This document shows positions 1 to 11,368 of a stretch of DNA of 64,000 bases, piece after piece. The notes beneath the pieces are model-generated. The model had not been told where the DNA came from. It saw only the letters and a list, made by a program, of their open reading frames with translations, and did no database searches. The translations under genes were made by a program, and so were the position numbers. The number at the start of each line of letters is the position of its first letter. Position 1 is the stretch's first letter. Source of the DNA: Nonomuraea africana (GTDB taxonomy: Bacteria; Actinomycetota; Actinomycetes; Streptosporangiales; Streptosporangiaceae); NCBI RefSeq assembly GCF_014873535.1, contig NZ_JADBEF010000001.1, positions 1,798,001-1,862,000 on the forward strand. Reading direction: 5' to 3'.

Positions 1-250
1 TCGGCCTCGCCCAGCACTCCCGCGTTGTTGATCAGCAGGTCGACGTCGCCGCACCGCTCGGCCGCGGCGGCCACCTGGGCCGGGTCGGTAACGTCGAGGC
101 GCACGGGGACCAGACGCGGGTCCCGCACCGAGGCGGGATCGCGGACGCCCGCGTAGACGGTCTTCGCGCCCCGCTCGACCAGGGCGCGGGCGAAGGCCGC
201 GCCCAGCCCGCGGTTGGCGCCGGTCACGAGCGCGACGCCGCCCTCGAGCC

Positions 251-254
<4 letters not shown>
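1..254 (-). CDS. SDR-family oxidoreductase (partial)
   Basis: The first 84 codons of a short-chain dehydrogenase/reductase are visible and the rest lies beyond the left edge. The N-terminus has the Rossmann nucleotide-binding glycine motif (VTGANRGLG), an LDVTD segment that contacts the adenine, and the NNAG motif near residue 80. These make NAD(P)-dependent oxidoreductase activity likely, but the substrate cannot be read. Its ATG overlaps the TGA of the upstream thiolase gene by four bases (ATGA), so the two are probably co-transcribed and translationally coupled. This suggests acyl-CoA or ketone metabolism, which is inference from context. Confidence 0.85.
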
Positions 255-1411
<1,157 letters not shown>

Positions 1412-1428
1412 CGGATCCGTCCTGGTTA

Positions 1429-1476
1429 GTTGGAAAACTGGATGCACTGTATCGCGAGTGAGTCCGGTTTTCCAAC
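1429..1476. promoter_or_regulatory. Inverted repeat upstream of thiolase gene
   Basis: GTTGGAAAAC at 1429-1438 is matched by its exact reverse complement GTTTTCCAAC at 1467-1476. The centres are 38 bp apart, and the left arm begins 18 bp before the thiolase start. The spacing is close to an integral number of helical turns, so two half-sites of a regulator are possible. No regulator gene is adjacent. Confidence 0.45.
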
Positions 1477-1590
1477 GCTCCTGGTGTCCGCTGTCGACAA
1501 AACGGGTAAGTGGGCAGCATGCTGGACATAGCCCAGAAACGCCCTGGAAATCTCGCTGCGGCACTGTGTGAGCCCTGAAAGGGGGATGCG

Positions 1591-2208
1591 ATGTTGCTGC
1601 GACTGAGGGTGTCGCTACCGGACCGCCCAGGAGGCCTCGGCCAGGTGGCGCGCGTACTTGGCGCGCTCGGCGCCGACATCCTGCAGGTCACCGTGCTCGA
1701 ACGGGAGTCCGGCAGGGCCGTTGACGACTTCACGGTCTCCTGGCCCGGCAAGACCACCCCGGCCGCGGTGCTCGAGCGCCTGTCGGCGGTTCCGGGCGTG
1801 CGGGTCGAAGGCGTATGGCCGACCAGGGAGGTTCCGGGCTCCGCGCCGGACTACGACCTCCTGCTGCACGTGGCGGGCGAGCCGGCGCGCGGCTTCGCCA
1901 CGCTGGTGGACGCGCTGCCCGGGCTGTGCGGGGGCGAGTGGGCGCTGGCGCTGGCCGACGGCGTCGTCCGGCACGCGAGCCTGGCCGCGCCGCTGATCTT
2001 CGAGCTGGCCGCGCTGCCGCCGCGCCCAGCCTCTCACGTGGACGGCGAGCGCCGCCTGATGGTGCTGCCCGTCTCGGGAACGGCCATGAACCTCGTCGTC
2101 GCCCGGTCCGAGGGGCCGCCGTTCCATCGCGCCGAGCTCGACCGCGCGGCCCGCATCGTCGAGGTCGTCGCCCGCCTGGCCGCCCGCTACGAGCCGGTCA
2201 GCGACTGA
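1591..2208 (+). CDS. ACT-domain protein
   Basis: The 205-aa product begins with a clear ACT domain (about residues 1-75, MLLRLRVSLPDRPGGLGQVA), the ligand-binding fold that usually senses amino acids. The remaining ~130 residues have no motif I can name and may be a degenerate GAF-like or second regulatory domain. There is no catalytic domain, DNA-binding helix or membrane segment. A good ribosome site (GAAAGGGGG) lies 5-8 bases before the ATG. It is a single gene, divergent from the thiolase and convergent with the ABC ATPase. A role as a stand-alone amino-acid sensor is inference. Confidence 0.8.
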   Translation: MLLRLRVSLPDRPGGLGQVARVLGALGADILQVTVLERESGRAVDDFTVSWPGKTTPAAVLERLSAVPGVRVEGVWPTREVPGSAPDYDLLLHVAGEPARGFATLVDALPGLCGGEWALALADGVVRHASLAAPLIFELAALPPRPASHVDGERRLMVLPVSGTAMNLVVARSEGPPFHRAELDRAARIVEVVARLAARYEPVSD

Positions 2209-2227
2209 CGGGGGCGCGTCGGGGGAG

Positions 2228-3511
<1,284 letters not shown>

Positions 3512-3895
3512 GAGTCCGCTCCACCCTCGTAGATACGCACCAGACTCCCGTGCTTGGGGGAGTCACCGCTGCTTGGCGGGCGTGAGACGTCACTTGTGAC
3601 GGGGCTGATTGATGAGGTAGTACATCGCGTGTTCACCCCGGTGTCCAGACTTGACATGAAAATCCCGGCAACCGTCGCGTTTTGGGTCCAAGGTCAACTC
3701 TGTGAGGCCAGGCCGTGGGCTTCTTTGGATCCCCTGCTGGGCAAGGTTTGGGCATGACCGTAAGCTGCCCTGCCCTGCCTTGCTTTATTGCGAAAAATCC
3801 CACTTTGGAAAGGCTTGCGTAAACTTGCGGCAAGCTCTTTCATATGAGGTGGTTCCGTCACAAGGAGGAACCTGTAGCTCGGGGGACACGTTTTC
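3512..3895. promoter_or_regulatory. Divergent control region, ABC ATPase / alpha-glucosidase
   Basis: This 384-bp gap has no gene and is AT-richer than its surroundings. At 3813-3835, GCTTGC and GCAAGC enclose a second, tighter palindrome CTTGCGGCAAG (3824-3834), and CTTGCG is directly repeated 10 bp apart. Such CTTGC repeats are typical of LacI-family operators in front of actinomycete amylase genes. TTGCGTAAA (3815-3823) recurs at 5394-5402 just before the local LacI gene. A TTGACA hexamer occurs near 3649. An AAGGAGG near 3864 is not followed by a start codon at usable distance; the GGGGGA ~10 bases before 3896 fits better. Confidence 0.6.
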
Positions 3896-5401
3896 ATGAC
3901 CCACACTTCGGCAGCCACCTGCTGGTGGCGCGACGCCGTGATCTACCAGGTGTACGTCCGCAGCTTCGCCGACGGCAACGGCGACGGCGTCGGTGACCTG
4001 ATCGGCGCCCGCGACCGCCTGGGTTACCTGTCCGATCTCGGCGTCGACGCCATCTGGCTCACGCCCTTCTATACCTCGCCGATGGCCGATTTCGGCTACG
4101 ACGTGGCCGACTACCGCGACGTCGACCCGCTGTTCGGCACGCTCGGCGACGCCAAGGCGCTCATCGACGAGGCGCACGACCTGGGCATCAGGGTGATCGT
4201 GGACGTCGTTCCCAACCACACCTCCTCGGCCCACCCCTGGTTCCAGGAGGCGCTGCGCGGCGTCAACCGCGACCGCTACATCTTCCGCGACCAGCCGAAC
4301 GACTGGGAGTCGATCTTCGGCGGCCCGGCCTGGACGCAGGTCGAGGACGGCCAGTGGTATCTCCACCTGTTCGACTCGAGCCAGCCCGACCTCAACTGGG
4401 ACCACCCCGAGGTGCGCGCCGAGTTCGAGTCGATCCTGCGCTTCTGGCTCGACCTGGGCGTGGACGGCTTCCGCGTCGACGTCGCGCACGGCATGGTCAA
4501 GCCCGAGGGCCTGCCCGACATCGGCCACGCCGACCAGGTCCGCATGATCGGCACCGACGTCGTGCCCTACTTCGACAACGACGCCGTCCACGAGATCCAC
4601 CGCTCCTGGCGCAAGATCCTCGACTCCTACCCAGGCGAGCGCATCGGCGTCGCCGAGGCGTGGGCGCCGACGCCGGAGCGGCTGGCCCGCTACGTCCGCC
4701 ACGACGAGCTCCACCAGGCTTTCAACTTCCACTACCTGGGCACGCGGTGGGAGGCGGGCGCGCTGCGCCACGTGATCACCGAGTCGCTGGAGACCGCCGC
4801 CTCCGTCGGCGCCCCCTCCACGTGGGTGCTGTCGAACCACGACGTCAAGCGGCACGTCACCCGCTTCGGCAGCCTCGAGAGGGCCCGTGCGGCCGCGCTG
4901 CTCATGCTCGCGCTGCCCGGCTCCGCCTACGTCTACAACGGCGAGGAGCTCGGCCTGCCCGAGGTGCTCGACCTGCCCGAGGAGGTCTGCCTCGACCCCC
5001 AGCGGCTGCGCGACCCCGACAGCGGGCGCGACGGCTGCAGGGTGCCGCTGCCGTGGACCTCCGTTGACGGATACGGCTGGCGGCGCCCGTGGCTGCCCAT
5101 GCCGGACGGATGGGGCCCGCTCAGCGTCGAGGCCCAGAGCGGCGACCCCGGCTCGATGCTCGCGCTCTACCGCGAGGCGCTGCGCCTGCGCCGTGCGGTG
5201 TCGGGCGAGCTGCGCTGGGCGGACTCGCCCGAGGGCACGCTGGTCTTCTGCCGCGACGACGGCTTCGTCTGCACGGTCAACCTCACCGGCACGGAGATCG
5301 CCTTCCCCGCTCCCGGCGAGCCGGTCCTGTCCAGCGGGCCGGTGCGCCCGGGCACGCTCGCCCCGGACTCCACCACGTGGTGGAGAGCCAAGGTTGCGTA
5401 A
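3896..5401 (+). CDS. GH13 alpha-glucosidase
   Basis: This 501-aa cytoplasmic glycoside hydrolase (no signal peptide) belongs to the GH13 oligo-1,6-glucosidase/alpha-glucosidase group and would release glucose from maltose-type or isomaltose-type oligosaccharides. The (beta/alpha)8 conserved regions are DVVPNH (103-108), GFRVD with nucleophile Asp195, acid/base Glu254 in GVAEAW, and SNHD with Asp316. It opens an operon with a LacI repressor 1-10 bp downstream and a PfkB kinase. Putative LacI operators lie upstream of it and before the repressor gene. Exact linkage specificity is not determinable here. Confidence 0.93.
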   Translation: MTHTSAATCWWRDAVIYQVYVRSFADGNGDGVGDLIGARDRLGYLSDLGVDAIWLTPFYTSPMADFGYDVADYRDVDPLFGTLGDAKALIDEAHDLGIRVIVDVVPNHTSSAHPWFQEALRGVNRDRYIFRDQPNDWESIFGGPAWTQVEDGQWYLHLFDSSQPDLNWDHPEVRAEFESILRFWLDLGVDGFRVDVAHGMVKPEGLPDIGHADQVRMIGTDVVPYFDNDAVHEIHRSWRKILDSYPGERIGVAEAWAPTPERLARYVRHDELHQAFNFHYLGTRWEAGALRHVITESLETAASVGAPSTWVLSNHDVKRHVTRFGSLERARAAALLMLALPGSAYVYNGEELGLPEVLDLPEEVCLDPQRLRDPDSGRDGCRVPLPWTSVDGYGWRRPWLPMPDGWGPLSVEAQSGDPGSMLALYREALRLRRAVSGELRWADSPEGTLVFCRDDGFVCTVNLTGTEIAFPAPGEPVLSSGPVRPGTLAPDSTTWWRAKVA

Positions 5402-5402
5402 A

Positions 5403-6434
5403 GTGTCCACCATGAACGGTCACACCCGACTTTCCGACATCGCCGCCCAGGCAGGGGTGAGCGAGGCCACGGTCAGCCGGGTGCTCAACGGCAAGCCGGG
5501 CGTCTCCTCCTCCACCCGGCAGGCCGTGATGACCGCGCTCGACCTCATGGGCTACGAACGGCCGCAGCGGCTGCGCCAGCGCAGCAACGGGCTGATCGGG
5601 CTGGTGACACCCGAGCTGGACAACCCGATCTTCCCGGCCTTCGCGCAGGCCATCGAGAAGGCGCTGACGCACAACGGCTACACGCCCGTCCTGTGCACGC
5701 AGCTGCCCGGCGGGGCGCCCGAGGACGAGTTCACCGAGCTGCTGGTCGACAGGGGCGTCAGCGGCATCGTCTTCGTCTCGGGCCTGCACGCCGACACCAC
5801 CGCGCGGATGGACCGCTACACCAGGCTGACCGACCGCGGCCTGCCGATCGTGCTGGTCGACGGCTACAACGCGGACATCGACGCGCCCTTCATCTCGCCC
5901 GACGACCGGCTGGCCTCGCGCCTGGCCGTCCAGCACCTGGTCGACCTCGGCCACGAGCGCATCGGGCTGGCCACCGGCCCGCGCAGGTTCGTGCCGGTGA
6001 TCAGGAAGATCGAGGGCTTCCAGCAGGCGATGACGCAACTGCTGGGGACGAACGCCGGCGACCTGGTCGCGCACTCGCTGTTCTCCGTCGAGGGCGGCCA
6101 GGCGGCCGCGGCGCAGCTGCTGGCCAGTGGCTGCACCGGCATCGTCTGCGCCAGCGACCTGATGGCCCTCGGCGCGATCAGGGCGTGCAGGGAACGCGGG
6201 CTCGCGGTGCCCGGCGACGTGTCGGTGGTCGGCTTCGACGACTCCCCGCTGATCGCCTTCACCGACCCGCCGCTGACCACGGTCCGCAAGCCGATCGGCG
6301 CCATGGCCTCGGCGGCCGTCGCCACGCTGCTGGAGGAGGTCAACGGGGCGCCGGCGCGGCACGTCGAGCTGATCTTCCAGCCCGAGCTCGTGGTACGCGG
6401 CTCCACCGGCTCGGGGCCGCTCGTCAACCGCTGA
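5403..6434 (+). CDS. LacI-family transcriptional regulator
   Basis: A 343-aa repressor with an N-terminal LacI helix-turn-helix (LSDIAAQAGVSEATVSRVLNG) and a periplasmic-binding-protein-like sugar-sensing core. Two in-frame starts are possible. GTG at 5403 has an AAGG nine bases upstream and is chosen here; ATG at 5412 gives MNGHTRLSD and lies poorly spaced from any ribosome site. It directly follows the alpha-glucosidase, so it probably represses that operon, responding to a glucose-containing oligosaccharide. TTGCGTAAA at 5394-5402, also found in the upstream operator, hints at autoregulation. Confidence 0.92.
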   Translation: MSTMNGHTRLSDIAAQAGVSEATVSRVLNGKPGVSSSTRQAVMTALDLMGYERPQRLRQRSNGLIGLVTPELDNPIFPAFAQAIEKALTHNGYTPVLCTQLPGGAPEDEFTELLVDRGVSGIVFVSGLHADTTARMDRYTRLTDRGLPIVLVDGYNADIDAPFISPDDRLASRLAVQHLVDLGHERIGLATGPRRFVPVIRKIEGFQQAMTQLLGTNAGDLVAHSLFSVEGGQAAAAQLLASGCTGIVCASDLMALGAIRACRERGLAVPGDVSVVGFDDSPLIAFTDPPLTTVRKPIGAMASAAVATLLEEVNGAPARHVELIFQPELVVRGSTGSGPLVNR

Positions 6435-6455
6435 CCCACCTCCAGGAGACGACGA

Positions 6456-7349
6456 ATGTACGACGTGCTGGTCATCGGCGGCGCGGGGGTCGACACCACG
6501 GTCTACGTGCCCGAGCTGCCCCTGCCCTACGCCGACACCTACGCCGTTCCCCCTGTCGTCGACCGCATCGGCAACACGGGCGCGGGTGTCGCGCTGGGCT
6601 GCGCCGCGCTCGGCCTCAGGACCCGCTTCGCCGACCTCATCGGCGACGACCCGCAGGGCAGGCTGGTCAGGGAGCACCTCGACGCCCACGGCGTCGACTT
6701 CGCCTGGGCGCCGTCGGCCGCGGGCACCCGCCGCAGCGTGCTGCTGGTCGGCCCCGACGGCCGCAGGACCTCCCTGTTCGACCCCCGCGGCGTGCCGGGC
6801 GAGGTGCTGCCGCGCGAGCTGTACCTGCAGGGCGCCCGCCACGTGCACGTCTCGATCACGGACTTCGCGCGGCACGTCTACGCCGACCTGCCGGACGTGC
6901 CGATCTCCACCGACCTGCACGACTGGGACGGCGCCGCCGACTACCACAAGGACTTCGCCTACCGCTCCGACCTGGTGTTCCTGTCGGCCACCGCGCTGGC
7001 CGACCCCGCCGCGACGATGCGCCACATCCTCCGCCACGGGCGCGCCCACACCGTCGTGTGCACCGACGGGCCGCGCGGGTGCCTGGTCCTCACCCGCGAC
7101 GCCGCCGACGCCGACCCGCGCGCCTTCCCCGCCGCGCCGCTGCCCGGACCGATCGTCGACTCCAACGGCGCGGGTGACGCCTTCGTCTCCGGCTTCCTGT
7201 ACGGCCTGCTGCGTGGCGAGCCGGTCGCGGAGTGCGCCCGCCTCGGCTCGATAGCGGGGGCCCACGCCTGCGTCTCCGAAGGCACCCACGAGAACCCCAT
7301 CACCGAGGCCGCTCTGCTGGCCCGCTTCGGCCGCGCGGTGGCGGGCTGA
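6456..7349 (+). CDS. PfkB-family carbohydrate kinase
   Basis: A 297-aa ribokinase-fold kinase that would phosphorylate a sugar or nucleoside using ATP. The N-terminal substrate-binding glycines (VIGGAGVDTT) and the C-terminal signature DSNGAGDAF, with catalytic base Asp241, are intact. A CAGGAG ribosome site precedes the ATG, 21 bp after the LacI stop, so it completes the alpha-glucosidase-lacI-pfkB operon. The context suggests phosphorylation of a sugar released by the operon, but the acceptor could equally be ribose, fructose or another PfkB substrate. Confidence 0.88.
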   Translation: MYDVLVIGGAGVDTTVYVPELPLPYADTYAVPPVVDRIGNTGAGVALGCAALGLRTRFADLIGDDPQGRLVREHLDAHGVDFAWAPSAAGTRRSVLLVGPDGRRTSLFDPRGVPGEVLPRELYLQGARHVHVSITDFARHVYADLPDVPISTDLHDWDGAADYHKDFAYRSDLVFLSATALADPAATMRHILRHGRAHTVVCTDGPRGCLVLTRDAADADPRAFPAAPLPGPIVDSNGAGDAFVSGFLYGLLRGEPVAECARLGSIAGAHACVSEGTHENPITEAALLARFGRAVAG

Positions 7350-7355
7350 CCCGCC

Positions 7356-9062
7356 TCAGCCCGGCCCGTCCGCCTCGGCCCCTCCGCCGAGGACGACCCT
7401 GATGCCCCTGCTCAGGCCCGAGTCGTGCAGCTCCACCTCGGCCGCGTCGGCGTCCTTGGGCAGCTCGAAGACCAGCCCGCCGGTGAACGACTCGCCGGGC
7501 CCGATCCTGATCGGCTGGATCTCCTTGCCCGACCGGTCCAGCAGCTTGGCCGCGCTGTGCCTGATGTCGTCCTCGTCGAGCAGCTTCTGCTGGCCGGGGT
7601 AGAGCACCCTGCCCTCCTGGCCGATGTTGCTGACCTTGAGCGACACCTTGCACGTGCGCACCTCGGCGGCGCGTGCCGGCTTGGCGCACTTGTGCCCCGT
7701 CACCGTGAAGCGCAGCTTGCCGTCCTGCACGGGACCCTCCGCCCCGACGGCGGCCGGCTTGAAGATCCACGCGACGGCGGCGATCAGCAGCAGCACCAGC
7801 ACGACCACCACGGCGGCCGTGACCAGGCACCCGGTGAGCACCCCGCCCATGCGCGACCGCCTGGGCGGCAGCTGCCCCTGCCCGGTCATCTGGTACGGCG
7901 GGCGCGGCGGCAGCGGTCCCTGCCCCGTGGCGTGGAAGGGGATCGGCCCGCCGCCCGTCGTCTCCGCCGGGTTCGCGCCGTGCGGCACGGGGCCGCGCCT
8001 GGTGGCCGTCGGCGGGATCGTCATCTCCGCGGGCGGCACGAACGGGCCGGGCCTCGGCGGGATCGTCGTCTCGGTGGGCGGCGCGTGGGGAACCGGTGGC
8101 GCGGGCGGCCGTTCCCTTGACGTGGGCGGCCGTTCCCTGCCGGGAGGCGGCGGCGACCAGCCCTGAGCCGGGGGCGCCTGCCGTACGCCGAGGTCGGCGG
8201 GGTTCCACGAGTTCGTGAGGTGACGGGTGGCGGCCAGCTGCGCCCCCGCCATGTCGGGCGCGCCCACCAGCTCCAGCAGCAGCTCCCGCGCCTGCGGACG
8301 CCGCGCGGGATCGGGGTGGATGGCGGCCGCCACGAGCCGGTCCAGCGGCGCGGGCAGCCCGCGCAGGTCGGGGGGAGCGGTGCGGGCGCGCGCGGCCATG
8401 ACGTAGGCGTCACCCGAGCCGAACGGGTGCCCGCCGAGCCCCGCGTAGGCGATCAGCGACCCCCAGGCGAACACGTCGGCGGCGGGGCTGGTGCGCCCCT
8501 CGAAGACCTGCTCGGGAGCGATCCACCCCGGGGTGCCCATCACCAGGCCGACGTTGGTGTGCCGCGAGCCCACCTGTGTGGAGCGCGCGAGCCCAAAGTC
8601 GATCACCCTGGGCCCGGCGAGCGTGAGCATCACGTTGGCCGGCTTCAGGTCGCGGTGGACCAGGCCCGCGGCGTGGATCGCGGTGAGCGCCGCGGCCACC
8701 CCCACGGCCGCCGAGTGCAGCACCGAAGGCTGCAGCGCGCCGTGCTCGATGAGGTGGTCCTCCAGCGAGACGCCGTCGATGAACTCGGTGACCAGGTAGA
8801 GCAGGCCGCCGTCGTCGCCGTGGTCGAGCACGCGGGCGGTGCAGAAGGAGGCCACCCGCCGGGCGTTGGACACCTCTTCGTGGAAGCGCGCCCGGTAGAC
8901 GGGATCGGCGGCGAAGTCGCGCCTGATCGCCTTCACCGCGACCTTGGCCCCGTCGGGGGCCAGCGCGAGGTAGACCGTGCCCATGCCGCCCGAGCCCAGC
9001 CGGCTCTCGAGCCGGTACGGCCCGATCGAGGCGGGGTCGTCAGAGGTCAGCGGCGTTCCCAC
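7356..9062 (-). CDS. Membrane-anchored Ser/Thr protein kinase
   Basis: A Hanks-type kinase with a GSGGMGTVYLA P-loop, catalytic HRDLKPANVML and DFGLA in the first ~260 residues. A Pro-rich linker of about 130 residues follows, then one transmembrane helix (VVVVLVLLLIAAVAWIF) and an extracellular ~120-residue domain with paired cysteines that resembles DUF4352-type folds. It probably senses an extracellular signal. The GTG at 9062 has GAGGGAG at ideal distance and gives 568 aa; the frame continues to a GTG at 9134 with no ribosome site. It converges with the PfkB gene, leaving six bases between stops. Confidence 0.92.
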   Translation of the reverse strand: MGTPLTSDDPASIGPYRLESRLGSGGMGTVYLALAPDGAKVAVKAIRRDFAADPVYRARFHEEVSNARRVASFCTARVLDHGDDGGLLYLVTEFIDGVSLEDHLIEHGALQPSVLHSAAVGVAAALTAIHAAGLVHRDLKPANVMLTLAGPRVIDFGLARSTQVGSRHTNVGLVMGTPGWIAPEQVFEGRTSPAADVFAWGSLIAYAGLGGHPFGSGDAYVMAARARTAPPDLRGLPAPLDRLVAAAIHPDPARRPQARELLLELVGAPDMAGAQLAATRHLTNSWNPADLGVRQAPPAQGWSPPPPGRERPPTSRERPPAPPVPHAPPTETTIPPRPGPFVPPAEMTIPPTATRRGPVPHGANPAETTGGGPIPFHATGQGPLPPRPPYQMTGQGQLPPRRSRMGGVLTGCLVTAAVVVVLVLLLIAAVAWIFKPAAVGAEGPVQDGKLRFTVTGHKCAKPARAAEVRTCKVSLKVSNIGQEGRVLYPGQQKLLDEDDIRHSAAKLLDRSGKEIQPIRIGPGESFTGGLVFELPKDADAAEVELHDSGLSRGIRVVLGGGAEADGPG

Positions 9063-9215
9063 CGTCGCCGCTCCCTCGCCTTCGTGATCCCGCCGTCCCA
9101 ACCGACCGTCCTCCGCCCGGATGACCGTATTCACCCGGAACTCTAACCGAGGAACGGCCCGCGGGTGGCGCGTCTCCCGCGCGGGCCGCGGTCCGGCGAG
9201 GGCAGGGGAGGGGGG

Positions 9216-11177
9216 TCAGCTCTCCCGGACGACCGCCACGGCTCCCGCGGGGACGGTGCAGGATCCGTCGTGGACGCCGCCGTCGAGCAGGTTCACGCCG
9301 CTCACCCCCGCAACGGTGACGGGGGAGTCGCCGTGGTTGATCAGGAAGACGTGCCCGCCCCGCCGTACCAGCTCCAGGTCGTCGGGCAGGTCGCGGGGGC
9401 GGGCGACGCGCGCGTGGTCCAGGACCTCGGCCAGCAGCTCGCGCAGCCCGGTGACCGGCGCGGTGGCCAGGTACCAGGCGCTGCCCGCGCCGAGGTCGTG
9501 GCGGGTGAGCGCGGGATGCCCCGCGTCGGGGCCGTCGGCGAAGACGCGAAGGGGACGCGCCCCGGCGGGCCTGACCCGCTCCGACCAGATCCTTCCCGGC
9601 AGGCCGCAGGACAGGGCCACGCGCTCGTCCTCGCGCAGCGGGTGGAACTCCTCCACCGACAGGCCGAGGACCTCGCGCAGCGCGCCGGGGAAGGCGCCGG
9701 GGTGGATGGTGTCGCGGGCGTCCACGATGCCGGAGAAGAACGAGGCCAGCAGGTGCCCGCCCGACTCGACGTAGCGGTGCAGGTTCTTCGCCGACGCCTC
9801 GGTCAGCAGATAGGAGCTGGGCGCCACCACGAGCCGGTAGCCCGACAGGTCGGCGGCCGGGTGGACGAAGTCCACGGTGACGTGCTCACGCCACAGCGCC
9901 TCGTAGAAGGCGTCGACCCGCTCGCGGAAGGTCACGTCGACCGAGGGCCGCCAGTCGAGCTCCAGCGCCCACCACGACTCCCAGTCCCACACCACGGCAA
10001 CCTCGGCGGCGACCCCGCTGCCCGCGACCTCCGCCAGCGCCCGGACCTCGGCGCCCAGGGCGACCACGTCGCGCCACTGCCGCGTGTCGGTGCCCGCGTG
10101 CGGGATCACCGCCGAGTGGAACTTCTCCGCGCCGAACCGCGAGGCCCTGATCTGGAAGAACATGACGCTGTCCGACCCGCGCGCCACGTGCGCCAGGCTG
10201 TTGCGCCGCATCTCGCCGGGGCGCTTGGCGATGTTGCGGGGCTGCCAGTTGACCGCCGCGGTGGAGTGCTCCATCAGCAGCCACGGCCTGCCGCCCGCCA
10301 CCGACCTGGCGAGGTCGGCCGACATGGCCAGCTCGATGTGGTTGTCCGGCTTCTCGGCCGACAGGTAGTGGTCGTTGGCGACCACGTCGACCTCGCGCGC
10401 CCACTGCCAGAGGTCGGTCGACTTGCAGTTGACGGTCCCGGCGAAGTTCGTCGTCACCGGCAGGTCCGACACCTGGCGGATGAGGTCGCGCTGCAGGGCG
10501 TAGTGCGCGCGGTGCTGCTCGTCGCTGAAGCGCGCGTAGTCGAGGCGCTGGGCCGGGTTGACCGCCGTGTGGTTGGCCCTGGGCGCGTCGATCTCCTCCC
10601 AGTCGGTGTACCGCTGCCCCCAGAACGTGGTCCCCCAGGCGTCGTTCAACCCCGACAAATCCCGATATGTACGGCGAAGCCACTCGCGCCAGGCGCGCAC
10701 GCTGTGCTCGCAGTAGCACTCGCCGAGCGGCGCGCCGTACTCGTTGTGCACGTGCCACATCACCACCGCCGGATGATCCTTGTAGTGGCCCGCGAGCGCG
10801 GTGACCAGCCGCGACGTGGCCGCGATGAAGTCGGGGGAGCTCGAGCAGGCGCTCTGCCGGCCGCCGAACCCGATGCGCACGCCCTCGCGGTTCACCGGCA
10901 GGGCGTCCGGATGCCTCCTGACGAACCACGCGGGCGGCACGGCCGTCGGCGTCGCCAGATTCACCGCGATGCCCGCCGCGTGCAGCCGGTCGACGATCTC
11001 GTCCAGCCAGCCGAACTCGAAGCGGCCCTCGCCCGGCTCCATCAACACCCAGGAGAACATCCCGAGACTGACCAGGTTCACCCCGGCCTCGCGCATGAGG
11101 GCGATGTCCTCCTCCTGCACCTCTCGCGGCCACTGCTCGGGGTTGTAGTCGCCCCCGAACGCAATCCCGTCACGCAT
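9216..11177 (-). CDS. GH42 beta-galactosidase
   Basis: A 653-aa cytoplasmic beta-galactosidase of family GH42. The N-terminus GGDYNPEQWP is diagnostic, the acid/base glutamate is in WHVHNEYGAP (near 145), and the nucleophile glutamate is in WLLMEHS (near 305). Domain B and C beta-galactosidase regions follow. The ATG at 11177 has GAGGGAGA upstream; a TTG one codon earlier is less likely. It is divergent from the sugar importer operon and shares its two LacI-type operators, one of them within its 5' untranslated region. Substrates could be galacto-oligosaccharides or plant galactan fragments. Confidence 0.95.
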   Translation of the reverse strand: MRDGIAFGGDYNPEQWPREVQEEDIALMREAGVNLVSLGMFSWVLMEPGEGRFEFGWLDEIVDRLHAAGIAVNLATPTAVPPAWFVRRHPDALPVNREGVRIGFGGRQSACSSSPDFIAATSRLVTALAGHYKDHPAVVMWHVHNEYGAPLGECYCEHSVRAWREWLRRTYRDLSGLNDAWGTTFWGQRYTDWEEIDAPRANHTAVNPAQRLDYARFSDEQHRAHYALQRDLIRQVSDLPVTTNFAGTVNCKSTDLWQWAREVDVVANDHYLSAEKPDNHIELAMSADLARSVAGGRPWLLMEHSTAAVNWQPRNIAKRPGEMRRNSLAHVARGSDSVMFFQIRASRFGAEKFHSAVIPHAGTDTRQWRDVVALGAEVRALAEVAGSGVAAEVAVVWDWESWWALELDWRPSVDVTFRERVDAFYEALWREHVTVDFVHPAADLSGYRLVVAPSSYLLTEASAKNLHRYVESGGHLLASFFSGIVDARDTIHPGAFPGALREVLGLSVEEFHPLREDERVALSCGLPGRIWSERVRPAGARPLRVFADGPDAGHPALTRHDLGAGSAWYLATAPVTGLRELLAEVLDHARVARPRDLPDDLELVRRGGHVFLINHGDSPVTVAGVSGVNLLDGGVHDGSCTVPAGAVAVVRES

Positions 11178-11191
11178 CAACGTCTCCCTCT

Positions 11192-11208
11192 TCTGTGAAC
11201 GTGCACAG
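11192..11208. promoter_or_regulatory. LacI-type operator 1
   Basis: TCTGTGAACGTGCACAG is a near-palindromic 17-bp site with the central CG typical of LacI/GalR operators. It starts 15 bp upstream of the beta-galactosidase ATG. The same 17 bp occur inverted at 11296-11312. Confidence 0.8.
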
Positions 11209-11295
11209 TAGCGGCACTCCGCTCGATTGGGGAATCCACCTGGACTTTAACGAGAACGTAACAGCCTCTTGACGGTTCGTTCTGCGGCAACCAGT

Positions 11296-11312
11296 CTGTG
11301 CACGTTCACAGA
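11296..11312. promoter_or_regulatory. LacI-type operator 2
   Basis: CTGTGCACGTTCACAGA is the exact reverse complement of operator 1, centred 104 bp away, about ten helical turns. The pair lies between the beta-galactosidase and the importer operon, so looping by the LacI protein encoded at 14372-15367 is plausible. Confidence 0.8.
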
Positions 11313-11368
11313 GTCTGCGGCACGCCGCCGACAGCTTAGAGTTCTCATCTCGGTGCTCGGAGGGACAA

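Noticed and set aside
3861-3880. Strong AAGGAGG before the alpha-glucosidase as the start of a small leader gene
   Set aside because: No ATG, GTG or TTG lies at 5-12 bases from it.
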